Below, piece by piece: positions 1 to 9,988 of a stretch of DNA of 64,000 nucleotides. The notes under the pieces are model-generated. The model was not told where the DNA came from and made no database searches. It worked only from the letters and a program-made list of their open reading frames with translations. The DNA is taken from positions 35,821 through 99,820 of the forward strand of contig JALUGO010000015.1 of the NCBI GenBank assembly GCA_027051905.1, given 5' to 3'. Numbering within the stretch: position 1 is the stretch's first letter; each line of letters starts with the position of its first letter. The DNA comes from Desulfurobacteriaceae bacterium. GTDB taxonomy: Bacteria; Aquificota; Aquificia; Desulfurobacteriales; Desulfurobacteriaceae. The position numbers and the translations under genes are program-made.

Positions 1-578
1 ACCTCGTTGCAAACGGCGGAACCGTTCTCTTCGTCTGCACAAAAAAGCAGGGTCAGGACATTGTTGAAGAAGAGGCAAAACGCTGCGGAATGTTCTACGT
101 CAACAAGAGGTGGCTGGGTGGAACCCTCACAAACTTCCAGACCATCAGGAAGTCTGTCTATAAGCTGAAGATGCTCAAGAAGATGGAAGAGGAAGGGGTT
201 TTAGAGCAGCTTCCCAAGAAAGAGGCTGTGAGGCTCCGCAGAAAGAGGGAGAAGCTTGAGAAGTACATCGGCGGTATTGAAAACATGAACCGCCTTCCCG
301 ATGCCCTTTTCATTGTTGACATCGTTCGTGAGGAAAATGCCGTTAGAGAGGCAAGGAAGGCTGGGATTCCAATCGTTGCCCTCGTTGACACAAATGCAGA
401 CCCAGATTTGGTTGACTACCCCATCCCTGCAAACGATGATGCCATCAGAGCTATAAGGCTCCTTACGTCAAGAATTGCAGATGCAGTTCTTGAAGGAAAG
501 ATGAGGAGAGACGCCATAAAACTTGCCGAAGGTGAGGAAGCAGCCGGGGAAGAGCTTGACTTCCTGCCTGAAGAGTAA
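1..578 (+). CDS. rpsB: 30S ribosomal protein S2, 5' truncated by the window edge
   Basis: The frame is open from base 3 to a TAA at 576-578, so the window begins inside the gene; the ATG at 90 is internal. The visible product carries S2 hallmarks: [15 protein letters not shown] followed by a charged helix, then the [11 protein letters not shown] and [21 protein letters not shown] segments and a closing [19 protein letters not shown]2 binds the 30S body next to S1 and is required for translation initiation. It is followed after 18 bases by tsf, the usual bacterial order. The acidic C-terminal tail is ordinary for the family. Only the N-terminal part, roughly 60-70 residues by comparison with known S2 proteins, is missing. 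Confidence 0.97.
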   Translation, partial: LVANGGTVLFVCTKKQGQDIVEEEAKRCGMFYVNKRWLGGTLTNFQTIRKSVYKLKMLKKMEEEGVLEQLPKKEAVRLRRKREKLEKYIGGIENMNRLPDALFIVDIVREENAVREARKAGIPIVALVDTNADPDLVDYPIPANDDAIRAIRLLTSRIADAVLEGKMRRDAIKLAEGEEAAGEELDFLPEE

Positions 579-596
579 TTGAAGGAGGAGGAGAAA

Positions 597-1193
597 ATGG
601 CTGAGATAACAACCCAGATGATAAAGGAGCTCCGCGAGAAGACCGGAGCTGGAATCGTTGACTGTAAGAAAGCCCTCCAGGAAGCCGGCGGAGACATAGA
701 GAAAGCTGTTGAGATACTCAGAAAGAAAGGTGCCGCCAAAGCTGCAAAAAAGGCTGAAAGAGCTACCGCCGAGGGAATCGTTGTCTCCTACATCCACGCA
801 GGCGGTAAGGTGGGAGCTTTAGTTGAGCTCAACTGTGAAACAGACTTCGTCGCAAGAACTGAAGACTTTAAAGCCCTCGGCCACGAAATTGCAATGCAGG
901 TTGCTGCAATGGCTCCTGAATACGTAAGCAGGGAAGAGGTTCCTGCTGAAGTGGTTGAGAAGGAAAAGGAAGTTCTTAGAGAGCAGGCACTTGCCGAGGG
1001 TAAGCCCGAGCACATTGTTGAGAAGATTGTTGAGGGAAGGCTTTCTAAATTCTTTTCCGAGAAGTGCCTTTTAGAACAGCCCTGGATTAAGGACGACAGC
1101 AAAACAATTCAGGATCTTCTTACAGAATACATCACAAAGCTCGGCGAGAACATCAAAGTTAAACGCTTCTGCCGTTTTGAAGTTGGTAAATAA
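597..1193 (+). CDS. tsf: Elongation factor Ts, short form
   Basis: EF-Ts recycles EF-Tu by promoting GDP release. The start is the ATG at 597, placed behind a strong GGAGGAGGAG at 584-593; an in-frame TTG at 579 is too close to the rpsB stop and lacks its own site. The N-terminal UBA-like domain ([20 protein letters not shown]) contains the [12 protein letters not shown] signature, and [16 protein letters not shown] is the second conserved EF-Ts motif. At 198 residues it is the short form seen in Thermus and some other thermophiles, not the roughly 280-residue enterobacterial form. A terminator follows directly, so rpsB-tsf forms a closed unit. Confidence 0.97.
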   Translation: MAEITTQMIKELREKTGAGIVDCKKALQEAGGDIEKAVEILRKKGAAKAAKKAERATAEGIVVSYIHAGGKVGALVELNCETDFVARTEDFKALGHEIAMQVAAMAPEYVSREEVPAEVVEKEKEVLREQALAEGKPEHIVEKIVEGRLSKFFSEKCLLEQPWIKDDSKTIQDLLTEYITKLGENIKVKRFCRFEVGK

Positions 1194-1199
1194 CATTCA

Positions 1200-1222
1200 G
1201 GGGGGCTCTGCGCCCCCTTTTC
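1200..1222 (+). terminator. Rho-independent terminator after tsf
   Basis: A GGGGGC / GCCCCC stem with a short CTCTG-type loop is followed by TTTT. It closes rpsB-tsf. A TATAAT at 1224-1229 just behind it could serve pyrH, but no good -35 element is visible. Confidence 0.85.
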
Positions 1223-1257
1223 GTATAATTTCCCGCATAACGGAATACTGAAGGTAA

Positions 1258-2537
<1,280 letters not shown>

Positions 2538-2550
2538 GGAGGTGAGTAGA

Positions 2551-2727
2551 ATGGCTCACAAAATTGATCCTGAACTCTGTATCGGCTGTGGTGCATGTGC
2601 GTCTGTTTGTCCAACAAACGCCATCAGCCCAACCGATGATGGAAAGTATGTCATCAATCCAGACGACTGCATTGACTGCGGTGCCTGTGTTGAGGTTTGT
2701 CCAACTGATGCAATTTCTGCCGAGTAA
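2551..2727 (+). CDS. 2[4Fe-4S] ferredoxin
   Basis: A 58-residue bacterial-type ferredoxin with two CxxCxxCxxxC(P) motifs: [12 protein letters not shown] near residue 10 and [12 protein letters not shown] near residue 40, each expected to hold a [4Fe-4S] cluster. The ATG at 2551 sits behind an almost perfect AAGGAGGTGA at 2536-2545; an in-frame GTG at 2542 lies inside that site and is not the start. Such ferredoxins carry low-potential electrons, for example to 2-oxoacid synthases of the reductive TCA cycle (inference from the likely lifestyle). The gene follows frr and is closed by a terminator. Confidence 0.95.
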   Translation: MAHKIDPELCIGCGACASVCPTNAISPTDDGKYVINPDDCIDCGACVEVCPTDAISAE

Positions 2728-2739
2728 TCGGCAACCATT

Positions 2740-2759
2740 GGGGGCTTTTGCCCCCTTTT
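2740..2759 (+). terminator. Rho-independent terminator after the ferredoxin gene
   Basis: GGGGGC, loop TTTT, GCCCCC, then TTTTG. This is the same five-G stem design as the terminators at 1200 and 40031. Confidence 0.88.
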
Positions 2760-2792
2760 GATTTCTGGGGAATTTGAGGGATAGGTGGTATT

Positions 2793-4118
2793 TTGTTGTT
2801 TGAGGATGTTCAATACTATAACGCTTCCAAACTTCTGGCAGAAGTTTCAAACTTAAGTGCCTGTTTTGATGCTTCATTAAGAGGTCACAATTTCAGAGTT
2901 TCTTTAGTTTCTCTATCAATAGCTTCAAAGTTCAGCTTCTCCAGAGACTTCCTGCTGAATCTTCTTATTGCATCACTTTTTCATGATATAGGTGTCCTTT
3001 TTTTCAAAGAGAAAGAACAGGTTTCTCTCCTTAAAGAGGAGAACTACAGGGACAATGCCATTCATTTACATGCTTTTATCGGTTATAAACTTATGAAATC
3101 CTTTCCTTTTTTCAGGAAGGCGGCAGTTATTATTCGAGATCATCACAGAACTTATTCTGAATTTCTTTCTTCTCCTGAAAGATTTTCTTTTCCAGCCCAG
3201 ATAGTTTTCCTGGCCGATAGAGTTGATGTGTGGATTAATAATCATCTGGAAAAAGGGTTTTCGCTGTTAAAATCAATTAGTTCTTTGAAAAATAAACTGG
3301 AGAGAGGTAGGGGCACTATTTTCAACCCTAAGTTGTTAGACGTTTTGTTTCAGTTTTACTGGGATAAAGAGGCGTTCTGGTTCAGTATTTACTCTGAAGA
3401 GGATTACGTAAAAGAGGCTGTTCTTTCCTGGCTTGAAAGGCTTGATTTCTCTATGAGTATAGAGGAACTCCTGAGGATTGTTAATCTGTTTGGCTTTATC
3501 ATCGACTTTAAAAGTCCATTCACTGCAACTCACTCTTCAGGTGTTGCTCAAACGGCAACCCATCTTGCTTCTTACTTTCACTTTTCACAGGAAGAACTCC
3601 GGAAAATGAAGGTAGCTGGATTTCTCCACGATATTGGAAAGGTTTTTATACCTGTAGAGATACTTGAGAAGCCTGGCAGGTTAACAGAAGAAGAGTATTT
3701 CCTTATGAAGTCTCACGTTTTTCATACTTACAGAATACTTCAGCGTTTTGTTAAAGACGAGGACATAGTAAAGTGGGCATCTTACCATCATGAGAAACTT
3801 AATGGAAACGGTTATCCTTTTAAATTAAAGGCAAATCAGATTCCCCTTGGTTCCCGTATTATGGCAGTTGCTGATATGTTTACAGCCCTTACAGAGGAAA
3901 GGCCTTATAAAAGGTCGATGGATAGTTCAGAAGCTCTCAAAATGCTGATTCAGCTTTCACAAACCGGGGAACTTGACCAACAGGTTGTTTCTGTTTTGAA
4001 GGAAAACCTCAAATCAATTGATAGAAGCAGGTTGGTTGCTCAAAAGAGAGCTTCGGAGCTTTACAGTGAACTTAAAAGAACTGTTCTGAGTTTTGAGTCT
4101 CCCTGGAATGTTGATTGA
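2793..4118 (+). CDS. Tandem HD / HD-GYP domain phosphohydrolase
   Basis: A 441-residue cytosolic protein with two HD-type metal-dependent phosphohydrolase domains. The C-terminal half is a recognisable HD-GYP domain: FLHDIGKVFIP (HD at residues 279-280), a following His at 308, HHEKLNGNGYP (GYP at about 340-342) and MAVADMFTAL (Asp 361). HD-GYP proteins usually hydrolyse cyclic di-GMP or related dinucleotides. The N-terminal half repeats the pattern without GYP: LFHDIG (64-65), a later His pair DHH (about 117) and LADRVDVW (about 142), so metal ligands are mostly kept. No sensory or membrane domain is visible. TTG at 2793 is chosen from the upstream TAGGTGG and the lack of any better start. 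The sequence is AT-richer than its neighbours and contains no GGAGCTCC. Confidence 0.82.
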   Translation: MLFEDVQYYNASKLLAEVSNLSACFDASLRGHNFRVSLVSLSIASKFSFSRDFLLNLLIASLFHDIGVLFFKEKEQVSLLKEENYRDNAIHLHAFIGYKLMKSFPFFRKAAVIIRDHHRTYSEFLSSPERFSFPAQIVFLADRVDVWINNHLEKGFSLLKSISSLKNKLERGRGTIFNPKLLDVLFQFYWDKEAFWFSIYSEEDYVKEAVLSWLERLDFSMSIEELLRIVNLFGFIIDFKSPFTATHSSGVAQTATHLASYFHFSQEELRKMKVAGFLHDIGKVFIPVEILEKPGRLTEEEYFLMKSHVFHTYRILQRFVKDEDIVKWASYHHEKLNGNGYPFKLKANQIPLGSRIMAVADMFTALTEERPYKRSMDSSEALKMLIQLSQTGELDQQVVSVLKENLKSIDRSRLVAQKRASELYSELKRTVLSFESPWNVD

Positions 4119-4159
4119 TACTCCAGAGATTCAATGATACATGATGAAATAGCCGGTTT

Positions 4160-4858
4160 TCAGCTTGAGATTTCAAAAAGTATTTTCTCCGCTGCCTCTT
4201 TGGGGTTGGGAGCTCCCGTTATCGGCCTCCCTATCACCATGTAGTCCGTTCCAAGTTTTATTGCATCTTTCGGCGTAACAACCCTTTTCTGGTCGTTCTT
4301 TGCAGCCCAGGTTGGCCTTATTCCCGGCGTAACAGTTATGAAGTCCTCTCCAAGGTTCTCTTTTATGAGCTTTACCTCTCTTGCAGAGCAGACAACTCCG
4401 TCAAGCCCTGCCTTTTTGGAAAGTTCTGCCAGTCTCAAAACCTCATCTTCCACTGAAGACTCTATTCCAATACTTTTTAGGTCGTTTTCATCCATGCTGG
4501 TTAGAACAGTTACGGCTATGAGGAGTGGCCTCTCAATACCGATTTTTTCAGAGTATTCTTTATTAAACTCTGCAATCTGTTTTAAAAACTCGTATCCACC
4601 AAGGGCATGGACGTTGAACATCCAGACTCCGGCCTCTATTCCAACCCTTGCTGCAGACTTTACTGTGTTTGGAATGTCGTGGTATTTAAGGTCTAAGAAG
4701 ACCTTTTTTCTTCTCTTTGAAATCTCCTTCACAACCTCTATTCCGCACCTTGAGAAGAGCTCTAAACCAACTTTGTAGTGGTTTACTGTCTCTCCAAGTG
4801 TGTCAACTAAGTTCAAGGCCTTTTCGCAGGTATCGAAGTCAAGGGCTACGATTACCAT
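4160..4858 (-). CDS. pyrF: Orotidine 5'-phosphate decarboxylase
   Basis: PyrF decarboxylates OMP to UMP, the last step of de novo UMP synthesis. The catalytic tetrad region reads FLDLKYHDIPNTV (D-x-K-x-x-D), with the N-terminal VALDFDTCEKAL phosphate/ribose region and C-terminal VTPGIRP and YMVIGRPIT segments. The ATG at 4858 (MVIVALDFDT) has GAGGAG seven bases upstream and lies directly behind the hom stop; a TTG 15 bases earlier is less likely. With that start the protein is 232 residues, normal for group I PyrF. It is the last gene of the minus-strand unit aminotransferase-hom-pyrF. Confidence 0.95.
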   Translation of the reverse strand: MVIVALDFDTCEKALNLVDTLGETVNHYKVGLELFSRCGIEVVKEISKRRKKVFLDLKYHDIPNTVKSAARVGIEAGVWMFNVHALGGYEFLKQIAEFNKEYSEKIGIERPLLIAVTVLTSMDENDLKSIGIESSVEDEVLRLAELSKKAGLDGVVCSAREVKLIKENLGEDFITVTPGIRPTWAAKNDQKRVVTPKDAIKLGTDYMVIGRPITGAPNPKEAAEKILFEISS

Positions 4859-4859
4859 C

Positions 4860-6146
4860 TCAGAGCTCCTCAATCATGCAGATAAAGGTTGGTTTTACTA
4901 TTACGTCTAACCTGTCTATTTCAGCTATTGCCCTGTCTATCTGTTCTTTTCTGGCCGGGTGGGTTGTCATAACTATCGGAACGCCGCCTTCAAAGTCTAA
5001 ACTTTTCTGGAGGGCACTCTTTATGCTTATTTGTTCTTTTCCAAGTATTTCGGCAATTTTTGCAAGAACTCCCGGTCTGTCAACAGCTGTGAACCTTAAA
5101 TAGAAGCTAGAAGTAAACTGATTGGGGGGTTTTAGGGGGAGCTCCTCCCTACCCTCTATCAAACACTCTGGAACATCGTAGGTGTTTCCCAGAGCAACAT
5201 CAACTATGTCTGAAACTACTGCGCTTGCCGTTGGCCTTCTACCTGCACCTTTACCATAGTAGAGGGTATCTCCAACAAAGTCTCCTTCTATGAGGCAGGC
5301 ATTAAAAACTCCGTTAACGCTGGAGAGGATGTTCTCCTCTGGAATCATTGTTGGGTGAACCCTTACCTCAAGCTCTCCATCTGTAACCTTTGCTATTGCA
5401 AGGAGTTTAACAGAGTAGCCGAACTCTTCACGGGCTATCTCTATGTCTAAGGGGGTGAGCTCCCTTATTCCCTTAACGAAAACGTTTTCCGTTTTAACCC
5501 ATCTGCAGTAGGCAAGGCTTGAAAGGATTGCAATTTTGTGGGCTGCATCAAAACCTTCAACGTCTAACGTTGGGTCTGCCTCTGCAAATCCAAGCTCCTG
5601 AGCCTCCTTCAGGGCTTTTTCAAAGCTCATTCTTTTCTGGCTCATTTCGGTTAAGATAAAGTTCGCCGTTCCGTTTATGATTCCATAGATGGCCTCTATT
5701 TTGTTTCCTACAAGCCCCTCCCTTAGTGCCTTTATTACGGGAATTCCCCCTCCAACGCTTGCTTCAAACTTCAGTGAAACGCCATTCTCCCTTGCCAGCT
5801 TGAAGAGCTCCCCTCCATAGTCTGCAAGGAGAGCCTTGTTTGCCGTTACAACGTGTCTTTTCCTCTTTAGAGCTTCCTCTATCACTCTCTTTGCTATTCC
5901 GGTTCCTCCAATCAGCTCAACAACCACATCACAGGGGACATCAAGGGCTTTAAGGCCGTCGTCAAATATTTTTTCTTCTGGAAATCCAAGGGCTTTTACT
6001 TTTTCAGTATCTCTATCTGCAACAAAGGCTATTTCAACAGGTTTCCCGATTCTCCTCTCTATCAGTTTGCTGTTTTTGAGAAGGAGCTCCACAACGCCGC
6101 CGCCTACCGTTCCGCAGCCGACGATTCCGACTTTAAAACTTTCCAC
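4860..6146 (-). CDS. hom: Homoserine dehydrogenase with C-terminal ACT domain
   Basis: The enzyme reduces aspartate semialdehyde to homoserine for threonine and methionine synthesis. The NAD(P)-binding motif VGIVGCGTVGGGVVELL is at the N-terminus, AANK-like VTANKALLADYG near residue 100, and the substrate-binding region GGGIPVIKALREGL ... GIINGTANFILTEM ... FAEADPTLDVEGFDAAHKIAIL follows. The last 80 residues (FTAVDRPGVLAKIAEILGKE) form an ACT domain, expected for threonine feedback. The length of 428 residues is standard. It starts with GTG behind GGAGGAA and lies 14 bases after the aminotransferase gene. Homoserine kinase (thrB) is elsewhere in the window at 24533. Confidence 0.95.
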   Translation of the reverse strand: MESFKVGIVGCGTVGGGVVELLLKNSKLIERRIGKPVEIAFVADRDTEKVKALGFPEEKIFDDGLKALDVPCDVVVELIGGTGIAKRVIEEALKRKRHVVTANKALLADYGGELFKLARENGVSLKFEASVGGGIPVIKALREGLVGNKIEAIYGIINGTANFILTEMSQKRMSFEKALKEAQELGFAEADPTLDVEGFDAAHKIAILSSLAYCRWVKTENVFVKGIRELTPLDIEIAREEFGYSVKLLAIAKVTDGELEVRVHPTMIPEENILSSVNGVFNACLIEGDFVGDTLYYGKGAGRRPTASAVVSDIVDVALGNTYDVPECLIEGREELPLKPPNQFTSSFYLRFTAVDRPGVLAKIAEILGKEQISIKSALQKSLDFEGGVPIVMTTHPARKEQIDRAIAEIDRLDVIVKPTFICMIEEL

Positions 6147-6160
6147 TACTTCCTCCGGCT

Positions 6161-7378
6161 TTAAACGTTGATGTTCCGCAGGCCATACTTCTCAAAAGCC
6201 CTCTTAATTCCCCTTACGGCCTGCTTTATCCTCAGCTCGTTTTCGACTAAAGCAAAGCGAACGTATTGGTCTCCATACTCTCCAAATCCTATTCCAGGGG
6301 AAACAGCAACTTTTCCGTCCAAAAGGAGCATTTTTGAAAACTCCAGAGATCCCATAGACTGAAACTTTTCAGGTATTTTTGCCCAGACAAACATCGTTGC
6401 CTTAGGCTTTTCAACGTGCCAGCCTATCCTGTTAAGTCCTTCAACTAAAGTGTCTCTTCTGCTTTCGTAGATCTTTCTGTATTCCTCAACGCAGGACTGG
6501 TCGCTTTTCAGGGCGATGATTGCCGCTATTTGAATGGGCTGGAACATTCCGTAGTCCAGGTAGCTTTTCATTCTGTAAAGGGCGTGGATTATCTCCTTAT
6601 TTCCGGCGGCAAACCCCACCCGCCAGCCGGCCATTGAGTAGGTTTTTGAGAGGGAGTAGAACTCAACGGCGATCTCTTTTGCCCCTTTAACCTGAAGAAT
6701 GCTCGGTGGAACGTAGCCGTCAAACGCTATCTCTGCGTATGCTATGTCCTGAATTACTATCAGGTTGTTGTCTCTGGCAAAATCGACAACTTTCTCAAAG
6801 AAGGGTAAATCTACCGTTGCAGTTGTTGGGTTGTGGGGGAAGTTGAGGATTAAAACTTTTGGTCTTGGCCAGCTCTCTTTGTATGCTTTAACTATTGATT
6901 CAAAAAATGCTTCCGGGTCAAAGCCTTCCTCTGTAAGAATTGGGACGCTTCGAACGTCTCCTCCGGCGATGATTATTGAGTATGGGTGAATGGGATATGC
7001 CGGAGTTGGGACGATTGCAACGTCTCCTGGATTTATAAGCGTAAGTGCTAAATGGGCTAATCCCTCTTTGGAGCCAATTGTTGTTATCACTTCTGTTTCA
7101 GGGTCTAAGTCAACGTTATACTTCCTTTTATACCAGAGAGCCAAAGCTTCCCTCAGCTTAAAGAGCCCCTTTGTCTGGGAATACCTGTGGTTTTTAGGGT
7201 TCTGTGCCGCTTCACAGAGCTTGTCAACTATGTGCTGTGGAGTGGGGAGATCGGGATTTCCCATTCCAAGGTCAACGATATCTTCCCCTGCCCTTCTCAG
7301 TTTCATCTTCAGGTCGTTGACAACTGCAAAAACGTAAGGAGGGAGTCTGTCTATCCTTGCAAGCTGAAACCGAGACAT
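6161..7378 (-). CDS. Class I/II pyridoxal-phosphate aminotransferase (AlaC / aspartate aminotransferase-like)
   Basis: A 405-residue fold-type I aminotransferase. Visible motifs are [17 protein letters not shown] at the N-terminus, the cofactor-binding [11 protein letters not shown] region, [12 protein letters not shown] (conserved Asn), [13 protein letters not shown] and the PLP-lysine loop [20 protein letters not shown] near residue 240, followed by the substrate-carboxylate Arg region [13 protein letters not shown]. It is closest to the AlaC/YfdZ type that makes alanine from glutamate and pyruvate, though aspartate or diaminopimelate activity cannot be excluded. It is the first gene of the hom-pyrF unit; a TATAAT lies upstream on the minus strand at 7410-7415. 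Confidence 0.85.
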   Translation of the reverse strand: MSRFQLARIDRLPPYVFAVVNDLKMKLRRAGEDIVDLGMGNPDLPTPQHIVDKLCEAAQNPKNHRYSQTKGLFKLREALALWYKRKYNVDLDPETEVITTIGSKEGLAHLALTLINPGDVAIVPTPAYPIHPYSIIIAGGDVRSVPILTEEGFDPEAFFESIVKAYKESWPRPKVLILNFPHNPTTATVDLPFFEKVVDFARDNNLIVIQDIAYAEIAFDGYVPPSILQVKGAKEIAVEFYSLSKTYSMAGWRVGFAAGNKEIIHALYRMKSYLDYGMFQPIQIAAIIALKSDQSCVEEYRKIYESRRDTLVEGLNRIGWHVEKPKATMFVWAKIPEKFQSMGSLEFSKMLLLDGKVAVSPGIGFGEYGDQYVRFALVENELRIKQAVRGIKRAFEKYGLRNINV

Positions 7379-7433
7379 TTTCCTTACTCCTGTTATTGAG
7401 TAAGGCTAAATTATACAGTCCTTTTGTTAAAAT

Positions 7434-7640
7434 TTGGCCGCACGGGTGAACGGGAAGTCCGGTGAAAGTCCGGCGCTGTCCCCGCAACCGTGAGCAGGGA
7501 ATAATCTGGCCTTTGCCACTGGAGCAGAGAGGTTAAGAGCCGCTGCTCCGGGAAGGCACTGGCCTTTAAGAACCCTGTAAGCCGGGAGACCGGCCCGTGC
7601 GAGAAACCGTCTGCCCTGCGGGGGTTCAGGGCAGGGAGGT
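7434..7640 (+). promoter_or_regulatory. Cobalamin (AdoCbl) riboswitch
   Basis: The leader has the class signatures of cobalamin riboswitches: GAAAGTCCGGCGCTGTCCCCGCAAC at about 7475-7499 written here in parts (AAGTCCGG, CTGTCCCCGCAAC), the B12 box GCCACTG at 7516, and AAGCCGGGAGACCGGCC at 7580-7596, with a closing P1 helix CACGGG/CCCGTG at about 7441 and 7593. Behind the aptamer an 8-bp hairpin (CTGCCCTG 7611-7618, CAGGGCAG 7627-7634) ends exactly at the GGGAGGT ribosome binding site of btuF. No U-run follows, so control is probably translational, with B12 turning off btuFCDB. Confidence 0.95.
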
Positions 7641-7643
7641 GAA

Positions 7644-8399
7644 GTGAAAGGGGTATTTTTTTGCCTTTTAACGGTTTTCCTCTTTACACTGAACAGTTTT
7701 GGGTTTGACAGAGTTGTTTCTCTATCTCCTGCCCTTACCGACATTATCGCTTACGTTGGAGCGGAGAAGAAATTAATCGGCGTAACAGTTTTTTGTTCGG
7801 GAGAAGTTTGCAGAGGAAAGGAGAGAGTGGGTGGAATTGTAAATCCCAACGTTGAAAAGATTTACAACCTCCACCCAGACCTGATTGTTGCCACAACGAT
7901 GACTCCTGAAAAGGATGTTGATATTTTGAAACGTCTGGGCCTGGAGGTTCTGGTCTTCAGACTCGTTTCCCTTGAGGATGTAGTTAACGTTACCGGGGAA
8001 CTGGGGGAGCTCCTTTCAGGAAACAGAGCAAAGGGAAAAGAGCTTCTCAAAAGTATGGAAAGAGAAGCGTTTTCGCTTTCTAACTGTTTAAAGGGTAAAA
8101 GAACGGTTATTGTGATTTCTTCGAAACCTTTATACGTTGCCGGAAGCAAAAGTTACCTGGGGGAAGTCTTAGAGCTGGCAGGGGCAGTGGTTGTTCCGGA
8201 TACCGATTTCTCGGCTCTTTCCTACGAAGCTCTTATACGGGAAAAGCCAGACTTTGTTCTTTTTATTGGAAGAGGTAGTTTACAGCCTGCCGGAAACCTT
8301 CGCGTTGTAAAGCTTGAACCTGCTGATGACTTCCTTCACCCAAGCCCGCGAATTCTTAAGGGGATTGAGAAACTCCGGAGGGCACTTTGCAAAAATTAG
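7644..8399 (+). CDS. btuF: Periplasmic cobalamin-binding protein of an ABC importer
   Basis: A 251-residue class III substrate-binding protein. A short signal peptide (hydrophobic residues 4-16, then NSFGF) is followed by the typical RVVSLSPALTDIIAYVGAEKKLIGV opening and the LHPDLIVATTMTPEKDVDILKRLGL lobe, with a helical linker and a C-terminal lobe containing AGSKSYLGEVLELAGAV. The GTG start at 7644 is the only candidate consistent with the GGAGGT at 7635-7640, with rather tight spacing. The riboswitch directly upstream and btuC, btuD and btuB downstream support vitamin B12 as ligand. It overlaps btuC by 13 bases. Confidence 0.92.
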   Translation: MKGVFFCLLTVFLFTLNSFGFDRVVSLSPALTDIIAYVGAEKKLIGVTVFCSGEVCRGKERVGGIVNPNVEKIYNLHPDLIVATTMTPEKDVDILKRLGLEVLVFRLVSLEDVVNVTGELGELLSGNRAKGKELLKSMEREAFSLSNCLKGKRTVIVISSKPLYVAGSKSYLGEVLELAGAVVVPDTDFSALSYEALIREKPDFVLFIGRGSLQPAGNLRVVKLEPADDFLHPSPRILKGIEKLRRALCKN

Positions 8400-9289
8400 C
8401 ATTTTTTGTTTTTGTTCTTATACCGTCGGCTTTTCTCCTTTTCTGGGGCCTTCCCCCAAAGGATATTGTTTTAAAGCTCAGACTTCCTGAGTTACTTCTC
8501 TCTTTTGGCTTCGGGGGTTCCCTTTCTGTTGCCGGAAGCGTTTTCCAGGGGGCTCTAAGAAACCCCCTTGCAGAACCTTACACGCTGGGAACTGCTGCAG
8601 GGGCTGCCCTTGGGGCGGCGCTGGCTTCGGTTTCTGGATTTCCCGTTGAGTGGGGAGCTCTTGCCGGGGGGATTTTTTCTATTTTTCTTCTGTTTTTTGC
8701 CTTCAGGGTTTTTTCCGATCCTCTCTCTGTTCTCCTCTTTGGTGTAGGGTTAACTGCATTTTTTTCTGCATCAATTCTCTTTCTCTACGCACTTTTTCCT
8801 GTTTACACCCTTCAGGAAGCTCTCCTTTTTACACTCGGTTACATTACGCCAGTAGCCCTCTCTCCTTCCTTTTTCCTTTTCTTCATTTCCCTCTGTTTCC
8901 TTGCACTTCTCACCTTTCGTTCAAGAGGTCTTGACCTTATCTCTTTAGGGGATGAAACTGCGTTCTTTTCCGGTGTTGACCCAAAGAGGGAAAGGTTTTT
9001 TCTTCTGCTTTTCTCCTCCATTCCTGTTTCCCTCTTTGTTGCTTACTGTGGAGTTGTTGGATTTGTGGGGATAGTTGTTCCTCACGTTGTCAGGTTTATG
9101 GGATACAGGAGGGGAAATTTTCTTCTGCCTGTTTCATTCCTTGTGGGTGGGGGAGCTCTCGTTTTCTCTCAGTGGCTTGCCAGAACGCTTCTCTATCCAA
9201 CGGTTCTTCCAGCTGGTGTTGTTACGGCTCTTCTTGGAGTTCCTCTCTTCCTCTACATTCTCTGGAGGTATACAGGTGGTAGAGGTTAG
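8387..9289 (+). CDS. btuC: Cobalamin ABC transporter permease (FecCD family)
   Basis: A 300-residue, strongly hydrophobic protein with about nine to ten membrane segments. FecCD signatures are present: LRLPELLLSFGFGGSLSVAGSVFQGALRNPLAEPYTLGTAAGAALGAA near residues 20-75, FSASILFLYALFP, and the C-terminal coupling region GVVGFVGIVVPHVVRFMGYRRGNFLLP followed by LARTLLYPTVLPAGVVTALLGVPLFLYIL. It forms the transmembrane channel with BtuD on its cytoplasmic side. Start is TTG at 8387 inside the end of btuF; the gene overlaps btuD by 14 bases. Slightly shorter than the 326-residue E. coli BtuC. Confidence 0.92.
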   Translation: MQKLAFFVFVLIPSAFLLFWGLPPKDIVLKLRLPELLLSFGFGGSLSVAGSVFQGALRNPLAEPYTLGTAAGAALGAALASVSGFPVEWGALAGGIFSIFLLFFAFRVFSDPLSVLLFGVGLTAFFSASILFLYALFPVYTLQEALLFTLGYITPVALSPSFFLFFISLCFLALLTFRSRGLDLISLGDETAFFSGVDPKRERFFLLLFSSIPVSLFVAYCGVVGFVGIVVPHVVRFMGYRRGNFLLPVSFLVGGGALVFSQWLARTLLYPTVLPAGVVTALLGVPLFLYILWRYTGGRG

Positions 9290-9977
9290 GGAGCTCTCCT
9301 TCGGAATCCTGAAAAAGGTCTCTTTTTCAGTTCCAGATGGGGCTGTTGTTGGGGTTGTAGGGAAAAACGGTGCTGGAAAAACAACCCTTTTAAAATCTTT
9401 AGGTGGTTTCTACCGGTATTCCGGAACCGTTAATGTAAACGGCAGGGAGGTAAAGGAGCTCCCCCCAGAAAAAAGAGTTAAAACGATCAACTACCTGCCT
9501 CAGGATTTCTACCATCCCTTTCCCTTTACAGTTTATGAGTTTCTCTCTTCAACTACAGGAAGGGGAGAAAAAGAGATAGAGAAAATTCTAGCCACTTTAA
9601 AGGTTCTGAAGCTAAAAAACAGGCTCCTTAACAGCCTCAGTGGAGGGGAAAAGGTAAAAGTTCACCTGGCGAGGCTTTTACTCTTAGACCCGGAAGTTTA
9701 CCTGTTAGACGAACCCGTTGCCTACTTAGACGTTTCAGTTGTTCCCTTTATCGGCCGGCTTGTGAGGGAGCTCTCTAAAGGGGGAAAAACCGTTTTCATA
9801 ACCTCCCACGACGTTGGTTTTCTCTACGACCTGTGTGATCTTTTTTTGGGGCTTAGAGAGGGGGAACTCCATCTGTTTGGGAGTGGGGGGGAGCTCCTTC
9901 AGAAAAGCCGTGAGATTTTCGGCGTTGAGCTTAAAGCCTTTGAGTGTGATGGGGAAGTTTTCATAAAAACAGTTTAA
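9276..9977 (+). CDS. btuD: Cobalamin ABC transporter ATP-binding protein
   Basis: ABC ATPase with Walker A GKNGAGKTTLL, Q-loop NYLPQDFYHPFPFTVYEFL, signature LSGGEKVKVHLARLLLLDP, Walker B EVYLLDEPVAYLD and switch His in FITSHDVGFLYDLCD. The open frame runs far upstream through btuC, but homology begins at VVEVRELSFGILKKVSF; the GTG at 9276 with GGAGGT at 9264-9269 fixes the start, giving 233 residues. It energises import through BtuC. BtuB starts 11 bases after its stop. Confidence 0.92.
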   Translation: MVEVRELSFGILKKVSFSVPDGAVVGVVGKNGAGKTTLLKSLGGFYRYSGTVNVNGREVKELPPEKRVKTINYLPQDFYHPFPFTVYEFLSSTTGRGEKEIEKILATLKVLKLKNRLLNSLSGGEKVKVHLARLLLLDPEVYLLDEPVAYLDVSVVPFIGRLVRELSKGGKTVFITSHDVGFLYDLCDLFLGLREGELHLFGSGGELLQKSREIFGVELKAFECDGEVFIKTV

Positions 9978-9988
9978 GGAGGTGAAAA

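Noticed and set aside
9075..9275. Long open frame upstream of btuD, apparently an N-terminal extension
   Set aside because: It overlaps btuC and has no ABC-family homology; GTG 9276 with GGAGGT is the clear start.
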